From Microbacterium sp. 3J1 (lineage in GTDB: Bacteria > Actinomycetota > Actinomycetes > Actinomycetales > Microbacteriaceae): a DNA stretch of 64,000 nt. Shown piece after piece: positions 50,673-59,339 of the stretch (the stretch's first letter is position 1; every line of letters begins with the position of its first letter). The translations under genes were made by a program, and so were the position numbers. The notes beneath the pieces were generated by a model. That model made no database searches, had not been told where the DNA came from, and saw only the letters and a list, made by a program, of their open reading frames with translations. Where the stretch lies: assembly GCF_001049495.1 (NCBI RefSeq), contig NZ_CDWI01000014.1, positions 62,001-126,000 of the forward strand, in the 5' to 3' direction.

Positions 50673-51497
50673 TCAACGGAGCAGCTGCAGGACGCCCTGG
50701 CCCGACTGGTTCGCCTGCGCGAGCATGGCGGTGCCGGCCTGCTGCAGGATGTTCGAGGCGGTGTACTTGACCATCTCGGCAGCCATGTCGGTGTCCGCGA
50801 TGCGGCTCTTCGCTGCGGCCAGGTTCTCGGCCGAGACCTGCAGCGAGTTGATCGTCGACTCGAAGCGGTTCTGGACCGCACCGAGACCGGCGCGAGCCGT
50901 CGAGACGCCCGTGATCTGCGTGTCGATCGCCGCGATCGTGGTGAGCGCGTTCGCAGCGGAGTCGACCGTGAGGCCCTTGACCGTGGCACCGAGACCCGCG
51001 AAGTCGGTCAGGGCGACCGAGATCTGGTCCTCGGCTGCGGTCGAGCCTGCGCCGACCTGGAACGTCAGGGTGTTTCCGCCGCTGAGCAGCTTGATCCCGT
51101 TGAAGTTCGTGCTCGCCGCGACGCGGGTGAGCTCGTCGCCCAGCGAGTCGATCTCGGTCTTGATGGCGGTGCGCGAGTTCGCGTTGTTCGAGTCCGAACC
51201 TGCCTGGACGGCGAGGTCGCGGACGCGCTGCAGGATCGAGTGCACCTCGGTGAGGGCACCTTCCGCGGTCTGGATGACCGAGATGCCGTCCTGCGCGTTG
51301 CGGGCTGCAACGTTCAGGCCGTTGACCTGCGAGCGCAGGCCCTCGGAGATGGCCAGGCCTGCGGCGTCGTCAGCAGCACGGTTGATGCGCAGACCGCTCG
51401 AGAGCTTCTCGAGGGACTTCGACACGTCGTTCTGGTTGACGGACAGGTTGCGGTACGCGTTCAGCGCGCCGACGTTGGTTGCGATCTGAAGACCCAT
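50673..51497 (-). CDS. fliC: Flagellin
   Basis: 274 residues, a short flagellin with only the conserved D0/D1 helices: N-terminal GLQIATNVGALNAYRNLSVN ... SLEKLSSGLRINRAADDAAGLAISEGLRSQ and C-terminal LGAVQNRFESTINSLQVSAENLAAAKSRIADTDMAAEMVKYT. The middle variable domain is small. ATG 51497 follows CGGAGGA. It has its own flagellar-sigma-type promoter and a leader with two CsrA-like sites. Confidence 0.97.
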   Translation of the reverse strand: MGLQIATNVGALNAYRNLSVNQNDVSKSLEKLSSGLRINRAADDAAGLAISEGLRSQVNGLNVAARNAQDGISVIQTAEGALTEVHSILQRVRDLAVQAGSDSNNANSRTAIKTEIDSLGDELTRVAASTNFNGIKLLSGGNTLTFQVGAGSTAAEDQISVALTDFAGLGATVKGLTVDSAANALTTIAAIDTQITGVSTARAGLGAVQNRFESTINSLQVSAENLAAAKSRIADTDMAAEMVKYTASNILQQAGTAMLAQANQSGQGVLQLLR

Positions 51498-51503
51498 GAT
51501 GAT

Positions 51504-51546
51504 TCCTCCGTGGATATGGGGTTGGACGCGGGTCCATCCGTGGACC
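51504..51546 (-). promoter_or_regulatory. Two CsrA-like sites in the fliC leader
   Basis: Site 1 (51531-51546) is the hairpin GGUCC-ACGGAU-GGACC, a hexaloop with GGA. Site 2 (about 51504-51512) is CACGGAGGA, which is also the ribosome-binding site of fliC. This matches the BS1/BS2 arrangement of B. subtilis hag. Confidence 0.72.
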
Positions 51547-51557
51547 TGCACATCCGA

Positions 51558-51586
51558 CTTTCGCGACACCGTCGGTGTGCGTAACC
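51558..51586 (-). promoter_or_regulatory. Flagellar-sigma-type promoter of fliC
   Basis: GGTTAC-N15-CGCGAAAG on the minus strand; spacer one base shorter than most, equal to that of the AAA ATPase promoter. Confidence 0.72.
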
Positions 51587-51615
51587 ACGACGAGGAGGAT
51601 TTCCTCGCGGTCGGC

Positions 51616-52479
51616 TCAGACCGCCGCGAGAAGCTCGCCCGAGCGGTCTCGCGATTCCGCACGGACGGGTCCGAACAGGCTCTCGAAGAAGTCGGTCCGC
51701 GCCTTGGTCGAGCGGTCGCCGTCAGTGCCGTTCTCCCACGCCTCCATCGCCTCGCGCATGAGCGCGAGCCCTCGCGTGCGCAGCTTCGACACGTAGGCAT
51801 GGCTGACCGACAGCTCCTCGGCGATGTCCTTCACCATGCGGTCGTCGAGGTAGATGCCGCGGATGACGTGGCTCATCGCCTCGGGCAGCGCCTCGATCAC
51901 GCGGTTCAGCATCGTCCGGGTCTCGGACTGCTCGACGGCGTGCTCGGGCAGGATGACGCTGTCCGTGAGATCCGCTGCCTGGCGGCCGGTCTCGGCGTCG
52001 AAGTGCTCTTCGAAGCTCGTCGCGGTGCGCACCATGTCGTCGAGCTGCATCATCTCGACGACGGCGTCGGCGTCGAGGCCGGACTCGCGCGAGATCTCGG
52101 CGACGCTTGGCGTCCTGCCGGTTCGCGCCAGGACGGTCTCGGCGGCCAGGCGGACGCGCTCGATCTTGTCGCGCCCGCGCTCTCCTGCAGGATCCGCGCG
52201 CCGCATCTCGGAGAGCATCGCCCAGTTGATCTGGCTGCTCGCGAAGGCTCCGAACGGGATGCCGCGCTCCGGCTCGTAGGTCATCGCCGCCCTGGCTAGT
52301 CCGAGCCGCGCGGCCGACATCAGGTCGTCGAGGTCGACGTGCTGGGCGGTTCGCGCCTTCTCGATCGCCAGGAAGGTGGCGAGCGGCATGTTGTCGCGAG
52401 CCAGCTGTTCGGGGGACGCCGCGGCGAGCGCGGGTGCGAGGGGGCCAGAATCAACAGAAACAGCAGATTTGCTCGGCAA
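51616..52479 (-). CDS. RNA polymerase sigma factor, FliA-like (sigma-70 family)
   Basis: 287 residues from TTG 52479 with CCGGAG five to six bases before; no better start exists. Region 2: HVDLDDLMSAARLGLARAAMTYEPERGIPFGAFASSQINWAMLSEMRRAD. Region 3: LARTGRTPSVAEISRESGLD. Region 4: GIYLDDRMVKDIAEELSVSHAYVSKLRTRGL. It lies just upstream of the fliC promoter and is a strong candidate for the sigma reading the cluster promoters. A -10-like TATACA lies upstream. Confidence 0.85.
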   Translation of the reverse strand: MPSKSAVSVDSGPLAPALAAASPEQLARDNMPLATFLAIEKARTAQHVDLDDLMSAARLGLARAAMTYEPERGIPFGAFASSQINWAMLSEMRRADPAGERGRDKIERVRLAAETVLARTGRTPSVAEISRESGLDADAVVEMMQLDDMVRTATSFEEHFDAETGRQAADLTDSVILPEHAVEQSETRTMLNRVIEALPEAMSHVIRGIYLDDRMVKDIAEELSVSHAYVSKLRTRGLALMREAMEAWENGTDGDRSTKARTDFFESLFGPVRAESRDRSGELLAAV

Positions 52480-52739
52480 TGTGACTCCGGAGTATGAGCG
52501 ACTTGTATACGAGTGAAAGTAACACGTTCTGCACGTATTCAAGTAAAAAATGTTCGAACACTTGGTGACGTTGCGAGATCGAGATATGGGAGCTCGAGGG
52601 CGCCGACCGGCTGCGCCATCGTGCCCGAGAGCCCTTCCCCCTAGAATCAGTGCGTCAGCGCGCCGACCGCCCTTCGGCACCGGAGGACGGCTGTGCTCGG
52701 TCGATGCGCGGCATGCCCGACGAGAGAGAGAAGACGAGC

Positions 52740-53330
52740 ATGGCTGTGATCTCACGCGGTTTCGGAGCACGGAGGCGGGAGTCGGACGACCGGCTCCCTC
52801 CCGGCCAGTACCTCACGGAGGACTTCCCCGTGCTCTCCGCAGGACCCACCCCGCGGGTCTCCACCGACACATGGGAGTTCGTCGTCGTCGGGCTCGACGG
52901 GGTACGGCGCACGTGGTCGTGGGATCAGCTGCAGGCGCTTCCGATCGACACGATCACCACCGACATCCACTGCGTGACCCGCTGGTCCAAGCTCGGCACC
53001 GAGTGGCGCGGAGTGTCGCTGGATCACCTGCTCGCGGATGCTGGCGACGGCGCCTTCACGCGCGTGTTCTCCTACGGCGGCTACACGACGAACGTGCCTC
53101 GGGCCGATCTCACCGGAGGGAAGGCATGGATCGCCTTCGAGTTCGACGGCGAGCCGCTCGCCGCCGAGCACGGCGGCCCCGCACGTCTGCTGGTGCCGCA
53201 TCTCTACTTCTGGAAGTCGGCCAAGTGGGTGCACGGCCTCGATCTGCTGGAGCAGGACGAGCCCGGCTTCTGGGAGCAGAACGGCTACAACATGTACGGA
53301 GACCCGTGGAAAGAGGAGCGGTACTGGTGA
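52740..53330 (+). CDS. Sulfite-oxidase-like molybdopterin oxidoreductase
   Basis: 196 residues. The core matches the YedY/SUOX fold: LPPGQYLTEDFPVLSAGPTP, then ITTDIHCVTRWSKLGTEWRGVSLDHLL with the Cys that should bind molybdenum, GGYTTNVPRADL, GGPARLLVPHLYFWKSAKWV and the ending YGDPWKEERYW. There is no signal peptide, so it acts in the cytosol. Its stop overlaps the next gene. I use ATG 52740; ATG 52713 is possible. Confidence 0.88.
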   Translation: MAVISRGFGARRRESDDRLPPGQYLTEDFPVLSAGPTPRVSTDTWEFVVVGLDGVRRTWSWDQLQALPIDTITTDIHCVTRWSKLGTEWRGVSLDHLLADAGDGAFTRVFSYGGYTTNVPRADLTGGKAWIAFEFDGEPLAAEHGGPARLLVPHLYFWKSAKWVHGLDLLEQDEPGFWEQNGYNMYGDPWKEERYW

Positions 53331-54052
53331 CCTCGGCACCGCTCTGGCTGGTGGCGGAGGTCGTCACGGCGCGCTCGGCGACTCCGCACGGGCGCGTCCT
53401 CGAGCTGCGCGTAGACGGGTGGCCCGGGAATCTGGCGGGTCAGCACGTGGATGTCCGGCTGACGGCGGAGGACGGATACCAGGCGGTGCGCTCGTACTCG
53501 CTCGCGTCGTCGGGCGGGGCGGACGTCCTCGAACTCGCCGTCGATGAGATCCCCGACGGAGAAGTCTCCCCGTACCTCGTCGAAGACGTGCTCCCCGGTG
53601 ACCAGCTCGAGGTGCGCGGCCCCATCGGCGCCTATTTCGTGTGGACCCCCGACCGCCCGGAGCCCGTGCAGCTCATCGCCGGCGGATCGGGGATCGTGCC
53701 GCTGCTCGCCATGGCGCGGGCGCACGCCCGCTCGAACAGCACGGCCCCCATGCGGATGCTGTATTCGGTGCGCTCCGCGAACGACGCGTTCTACGCCGAC
53801 GAGCTGACCGAGCTCGCGGACGACCGCTTCACGGTCGACTGGGTCTATACGCGGTCCGCCCCCGACGGCTGGCCGCGACCCGCCGGACGCATCGACGCCG
53901 CGACCATCGTCGCGAACACCATCCCCGCGGCCGACCGGCCGGCGGTGTACGTCTGCGGACCGACGAGCTTCGTCGAGGCAGCCGCGGATCTGCTCGTCAC
54001 GGCGGGGCACTCCCCCGACCGCATCCGCACGGAGAGATTCGGGGGCGCATGA
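53327..54052 (+). CDS. Ferredoxin-reductase-type FAD/NAD(P)H oxidoreductase
   Basis: 241 residues, GTG 53327 overlapping the previous stop. FAD-binding barrel with RSYSLASS (R-x-Y-S) near residue 45 and DIPDGEVSPYLVEDVLPGDQLEVRGPIGAYF, then the NAD(P)H domain: LIAGGSGIVPLLAMARAH and VYVCGPTSFVEAAADLLV. No 2Fe-2S domain. It probably hands electrons to the molybdenum protein. Confidence 0.9.
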   Translation: MTSAPLWLVAEVVTARSATPHGRVLELRVDGWPGNLAGQHVDVRLTAEDGYQAVRSYSLASSGGADVLELAVDEIPDGEVSPYLVEDVLPGDQLEVRGPIGAYFVWTPDRPEPVQLIAGGSGIVPLLAMARAHARSNSTAPMRMLYSVRSANDAFYADELTELADDRFTVDWVYTRSAPDGWPRPAGRIDAATIVANTIPAADRPAVYVCGPTSFVEAAADLLVTAGHSPDRIRTERFGGA

Positions 54053-54339
54053 TGGACGTCGAGCATTCCGGACACCGGGAGAGGGTCGACGGCAACGCCG
54101 CCGGCGGATACCTCCTCGACATCTTCGGCAGGGACATGACCGCCGCCCGAGCGTCCTGTGCGCAGTGCGATCACGAGGCCGCGCTCGCCGACGCCGTGGC
54201 CGAGCTGGACGACGCGGGCGTGATCCTGCTGTGCCGCGGGTGCGGACACACGCTGTTGACCTCCCTCCGTTCCGGCGCGGAGCAGACCCTCATGATCGGC
54301 AGTCTCACCCGCCTCCGGTGGGTCGTCGAGGGAGCGTAG
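54049..54339 (+). CDS. DUF6510 family zinc-binding protein
   Basis: 96 residues, ATG 54049 overlapping the reductase stop (ATGA). DGNAAGGYLLDIFGRDMTAARASCAQCDHEAAL and LCRGCGHTLL give two Cys pairs for a metal site. Actinobacterial DUF6510 proteins commonly sit in this operon; the role is unknown. Confidence 0.85.
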   Translation: MMDVEHSGHRERVDGNAAGGYLLDIFGRDMTAARASCAQCDHEAALADAVAELDDAGVILLCRGCGHTLLTSLRSGAEQTLMIGSLTRLRWVVEGA

Positions 54340-54360
54340 TCGAACTCGCAGCTCAGCCGG

Positions 54361-55719
54361 TCAGGCGCTGCCCGGGCCGCTGTCGACCCGCGTGATCGCC
54401 GGGAAGACGTAGCTCTGGTCGAGCACCGCGCTGTCGGGCTCGTACATGCGCATGACCGGGCGGAAATCACCGGCCGGGCTCGGCAGCCAGTTCGCCGCCG
54501 CCTTCGCATCCTCGGGCTTCTCGTGGCTGATCGTGATGGTGAGGGCTCCGTCATCATCGAGGATCACGCCCGGCGTCCGGTCTCCGAGGGAGTACCGTCC
54601 GAGGGGATTCTCGACGAGATAGAAGTCCGGAACCGAGTACATCGTGATCGACCAGAACGCACGTACGGGCGGGGGCGGGTCGAGGCGCAGGGTGTATGTC
54701 CGCGCGCCCGTCAGCTGCTCGCCACGATCGTCCACGTAGGTCATGATGTAGGCGGCCTCGTAGGGGTGGTTCCCCCACAGGCCCCCGATCGCCGCTGCCG
54801 CGCGCTCGACGATCCGGAGCTTCGGATCGTCGATCTTGAACCGGTCGTCGTCGAGCGCACCGACCTCGAAGAAGTCGAGGTTGTAGTCGAAGGCGTGGAA
54901 CGTGAGCTTCCACCCGTTGACCTCCGGGGAGTGACCGGAGACGAGGGCGGAGTGCAGCGCCTCCTTCGCCGACGCGAGCCCGGAGACGAGCGCAGCGGTG
55001 ACGTCGGCGGCAAGACCGACGTAGGGAGACGGCCCTTCCGCGGTGAGACCGAGCGGTGCCAGGCTCTGCTGGAGCGGCTCGTCGCGCTCGGCCGGCGGGA
55101 ACTGCTGCGACCAGATCCGCAGTTTCTCGAAGAAGGCCAGCTCCTCGGGGACTCCGGTGTCAGGCACGGCGAGTCCCGCGGGCGTGGCGTCCGGATCGAG
55201 CGGGGTCAGGGTGGTGGCATCCTGCAGGGCGTGCACGACCGGCAGATCGTCGTCGCTGGCCACGGCCCAGCGTCCGACGATGGATGCCACCAGGGTCGGG
55301 AAGCGGATGACGGTCGTCCCCGCGTCGGCGGTGCCGCTCCACGTCGGCGGGACGAGGAGGAACTCTCCTTCCCCTGTGCCGGTGGCGCGATGACCGACGT
55401 AGGCGAAGTTGTCCGTCCACGCCGAGACGAACTGGAGCACGTAGTAGCGGCCGCCGGTGTCGGGCACGTGCAGCGCGACGGGACCGACGCTGAGATCGAT
55501 CTGCGCCATCGAGTACACGGTGTCGTTGTTGATCGTGACGAAGGTGTCCGCCGGGCCGGCCAGTGCACGCGCGTGACTGAACGTGTTGAAGGGCGCCGCG
55601 GGATTCGCTCCGACGCCGTCGGTGACGTACCTCGTGACCTGGTCGAGGTTGAACACGAGCGGGAACCCGTAGAGATAGGCCTGCGTGATCTGCCCGGGTT
55701 GGGGATCGATGATGTTCAT
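54361..55719 (-). CDS. DUF1254/DUF1214 domain protein
   Basis: 452 residues, ATG 55719 after AGGAG. N-terminal DUF1254: QAYLYGFPLVFNLDQVTRYV, FNTFSHARALAGPADTFVTINNDTVYSMAQIDL, GRYYVLQFVSAWTDNFAYVG. C-terminal DUF1214: RAFWSITMYSVPDFYLVENPLGRYSLGD, TITISHEKPED and the closing NWLPSPAGDFRPVMRMYEPD. No signal peptide is evident. Function unknown. Confidence 0.92.
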   Translation of the reverse strand: MNIIDPQPGQITQAYLYGFPLVFNLDQVTRYVTDGVGANPAAPFNTFSHARALAGPADTFVTINNDTVYSMAQIDLSVGPVALHVPDTGGRYYVLQFVSAWTDNFAYVGHRATGTGEGEFLLVPPTWSGTADAGTTVIRFPTLVASIVGRWAVASDDDLPVVHALQDATTLTPLDPDATPAGLAVPDTGVPEELAFFEKLRIWSQQFPPAERDEPLQQSLAPLGLTAEGPSPYVGLAADVTAALVSGLASAKEALHSALVSGHSPEVNGWKLTFHAFDYNLDFFEVGALDDDRFKIDDPKLRIVERAAAAIGGLWGNHPYEAAYIMTYVDDRGEQLTGARTYTLRLDPPPPVRAFWSITMYSVPDFYLVENPLGRYSLGDRTPGVILDDDGALTITISHEKPEDAKAAANWLPSPAGDFRPVMRMYEPDSAVLDQSYVFPAITRVDSGPGSA

Positions 55720-55753
55720 GAGTCTCCTGCGCACGTCGTCGGTGAGGGCGGAG

Positions 55754-56245
55754 TCACTGGGCGCCGAGGTCGTGGATGAGGGCCTGCTCGTCCTCCTCGG
55801 ACAGAGACGTCTGGACGACGGTTCCCTCGTACGGGGCGAGGGCGGCGGCGAACTTGTCCTGGGTGAGCTTGACGGCATAGACGACGACGGCGGACTTGCC
55901 GGCGGAGACCGTGCTCTTGACCCGGTCTCGGAACTGGGCGTCGAGCCCGCTCTTGTCGAGTCCCGCGAACAGAGCCCCGAAGAGTCCGCCGAAGATCAGA
56001 CCGGCGAACGGGACGAAGAAGAGGATTCCGATCAGGGTCCCGAAGAGCGCGCCGCCCGCCGCACCGGCGCCGATGTTGCCGACCGCTCCGGGGTATTCGA
56101 CGTGCGTCTTCCCCTCGCCGTCCACCTTGACCAGCGCGAGACCCGCGAGCTGGACGACGAGGTCGTTCTCCAGGGACTGCACTTCGTTGAACGCTGCTTC
56201 AGCCTGTGCCTCGTTGTCGAACGCGATGACGATCAGATCGGACAT
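55754..56245 (-). CDS. DUF1269 membrane protein
   Basis: 163 residues, ATG 56245. MSDLIVIAFDNEAQAEAAFNEVQSL is the DUF1269 opening, followed by a Gly/Ala-rich membrane-like stretch (GAGAAGGALFGTLIGILFFVPFAGLIFGGLFGALFAG) and a second alpha/beta half. Role unknown. About 200 bases upstream, between it and the island's left repeat, show no gene. Confidence 0.9.
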   Translation of the reverse strand: MSDLIVIAFDNEAQAEAAFNEVQSLENDLVVQLAGLALVKVDGEGKTHVEYPGAVGNIGAGAAGGALFGTLIGILFFVPFAGLIFGGLFGALFAGLDKSGLDAQFRDRVKSTVSAGKSAVVVYAVKLTQDKFAAALAPYEGTVVQTSLSEEDEQALIHDLGAQ

Positions 56246-56443
56246 GGGGGCTCCGTCTCTTCGAGCCACGGCCCTGCCGGTCGCGGCGGTGCGACGCAGC
56301 CGAAGGCGACCGCGTGTGAGTCGACCATAGGACGCCGTCCGGGTGCCGCGCCAGTGAACGTTTGGGGATGACACCGATCCCGAGGCGACCGCATGCCTGA
56401 TCGCGGCATGGCGTTCGGCATGACGGACGGAGGAGACGAGGAG

Positions 56444-56491
56444 AGGTGGGCCCTGCCGGGATCGAACCGACGACATCCACGGTGTAAACGT
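56444..56491. repeat. Left 48-bp direct repeat (tRNA-Val 3' fragment, attL/attR-like)
   Basis: Identical to 62253-62300. It corresponds on the minus strand to tRNA nucleotides 29-73 and is not part of a full tRNA, because the sequence to the right (from 56492) does not fold as the tRNA 5' half. Confidence 0.85.
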
Positions 56492-56534
56492 CCAACTCGG
56501 CGGGCAACCATTCTCTTTCCCGGATGCCGACGCG

Positions 56535-56726
56535 ATGTCAGCAATCCTCGTGCTCGCGAACAGGGTTACGCAGTACGGCGTGTTTCGGTTTATCGACTAC
56601 GCCGGCCACGAGCCGCAACTTGCGGAGCGCCTTCGGGCGACCTCTCTACGCTGGTACGCGCGCATCCCGAAGGTTCCGGGAGCACCCGAACGGCTTGAGG
56701 ATGTTACTGGATACCCGCCCCCGTGA
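56535..56726 (+). CDS. Small unknown ORF in the island's left end
   Basis: 63 residues, MSAILVLANRVTQYGVFRFIDY ... with no recognisable family and a poor ribosome-binding site. Amino-acid composition is ordinary. It could be a gene remnant. The rest of 56492-56812 holds nothing clear. Confidence 0.25.
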   Translation: MSAILVLANRVTQYGVFRFIDYAGHEPQLAERLRATSLRWYARIPKVPGAPERLEDVTGYPPP

Positions 56727-56812
56727 CCGGGTCCGCCAGTCCTGACAGCGGCGAGTGACGATCGAGTCACCGCGTCCGCACTGACCGGCGGTTTCGATAG
56801 TTCAGTGCTTCC

Positions 56813-57823
<1,011 letters not shown>

Positions 57824-58582
57824 TCAGGCGTTGCCACGGACGGTGTTGAGGTCGTCGACGACGCGCTGGGGTTCTTCGGACGCGGGCAGGTTGTCGGTAT
57901 CCTTGGCGCCGTCGAGGGACCCGGTGGGGTCGGGTTCCAGGGCGCCGAATACCGGTCCGAGGTCGACCTGTTCGGGGCCGTGTTCGGCGACGAGTTCCAG
58001 GGTTCGGCGGTCGGCCTGAGGGTTGGTGAGGCTGTCGAGCAGTACGCGGGCGATCTGTCTGCGGGCGATCACGCCGTCTGCGGGGGTACCGGTGAGGTGG
58101 GTGTCGCCCTGACGCATGGTGATTTTCAGCTGATCGGGTGCGTTGTAGTCGAACCAGCCGGGGCGAACGATCGTGTACGTGTTGCCGCTGGCGCGCACGA
58201 GGCGCTCGCCGCGTCGCTTCCATTCGGATGTCTCGTAGTGTGCGGTGACTCCGATCGTTGTCATCAGCGCGATCCGGGCGGGTCGGCCATTCAGAGCGCG
58301 AAGCACATTGCGCACAGCCCCGTAGTTGACGGCCTCCGGCTCGTTGCTGCTGCCGTGTGTGAAGACAACGGCGTCGATACCGTCAACGGCCTCTGCGAGC
58401 GTGCTGGCGTCCGTGAGGTCACCGATGACTGTCTCGGCTCCGGAAGCGATCCCGCGGGCCTTGCTGTTGTTGCGGACGAGCGCTCGGGTGTGATGTCCGG
58501 CCTGGACGGCTTGTTCGACGACGTGCTGCCCGATGCTTCCTGTTGCTCCGACGATGAGGACGGTGAGGGCGTGGTCGGTCAT
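57824..58582 (-). CDS. NmrA-like NAD(P)-binding protein
   Basis: 252 residues, ATG 58582 after GGAGAG. VLIVGATGSIGQHVVEQAVQAGH is a Rossmann GxxGxxG motif, then ALVRNNSKARGI, VIGDLTDASTLAEAVDGIDAVVF and TIVRPGWFDYNA. This is an atypical SDR of the NmrA/YwnB type, an oxidoreductase or redox sensor. Between the two aldo/keto reductase genes with the flavodoxin. Confidence 0.88.
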   Translation of the reverse strand: MTDHALTVLIVGATGSIGQHVVEQAVQAGHHTRALVRNNSKARGIASGAETVIGDLTDASTLAEAVDGIDAVVFTHGSSNEPEAVNYGAVRNVLRALNGRPARIALMTTIGVTAHYETSEWKRRGERLVRASGNTYTIVRPGWFDYNAPDQLKITMRQGDTHLTGTPADGVIARRQIARVLLDSLTNPQADRRTLELVAEHGPEQVDLGPVFGALEPDPTGSLDGAKDTDNLPASEEPQRVVDDLNTVRGNA

Positions 58583-58605
58583 GGTGGTTCTCTCCGGTGG
58601 GTTGT

Positions 58606-59277
58606 TCAGAGTCCGATGCGTCGAAGCCAGGCTTGGACGTCGGGTTGAGCTTGTGCGGCTGCCTCGCCTTGCACGGCGAGGCCTTCGGCGATCGTGGAAT
58701 CGGGGCAGAGATCTACGTAGTCGCTGTCGACGCGTCCCATGCCACTCACGGCGTACGTGACGAACGGGTGGATGGTTTTCCCGGCGAGGTCGACGCCTTC
58801 GACGAAGGTGCGCATGATCATCGGGGTCTGCACATTCCACACGGGACTGCCCAGCAGGACGATGTCGTAGTCGGAGACGTCGGGGAGCGGGTTCGCGATC
58901 GCGGGGCGGGCGTCGTCGTTCTCTTCCCGCACGTTCCGTTGCACGGTCTCTTCGTAGTCGTCCGGGTACGGATCGGCTGGTTCAATCCGATAGACGTCGA
59001 CGGTGGTTGCGGCGGCGATCATCTCCGCGACGACCTGAGTGTTTCCTACATCGAGGTCGATGCGGTCGCCGTAGTAGTAGTTCTCGCCCGGGCGGGAGAA
59101 GTATGCCAGCAGCACCCGGCCCCCGGAATCGGGTGAGGAAGCGCCTTCGGTCGGTTGTGGGGTCGGGGTGGGTGTGGTCATTGTGGTCTCCCGGTTCGGA
59201 GTGCAGGCGGCAAGGACGGTCGCAAGCACTGTGCCGCCGAGAACGGCACCGGCAGCGAGGAAATCACGGCGGTTCAT
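58606..59277 (-). CDS. Tat-exported lipoprotein flavodoxin
   Basis: 223 residues, ATG 59277. The signal MNRRDFLAAGAVLGGTVLATV combines a twin-Arg and a lipobox LAAC (Cys26). After a Thr/Pro linker, the flavodoxin fold begins with RVLLAYFSRPGENYYYGD (FMN phosphate loop), DYDIVLLGSPVWNVQTPMIMRTFVEG and a final IAEGLAVQGEAA helix. Export predicts an FMN protein on the outer face of the membrane. Most flavodoxins are cytosolic, so this is unusual. Confidence 0.88.
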   Translation of the reverse strand: MNRRDFLAAGAVLGGTVLATVLAACTPNRETTMTTPTPTPQPTEGASSPDSGGRVLLAYFSRPGENYYYGDRIDLDVGNTQVVAEMIAAATTVDVYRIEPADPYPDDYEETVQRNVREENDDARPAIANPLPDVSDYDIVLLGSPVWNVQTPMIMRTFVEGVDLAGKTIHPFVTYAVSGMGRVDSDYVDLCPDSTIAEGLAVQGEAAAQAQPDVQAWLRRIGL

Positions 59278-59339
59278 GGTGCCTCCTAGGGGCGGGAGGG
59301 GCGGGCGCGAACGTTCGGGTCGTTCGCGCCCGCAGCGGG

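Noticed and set aside
56246..56443. Possible small gene between the DUF1269 gene and the left repeat
   Set aside because: No frame with a start signal or coding character was found.
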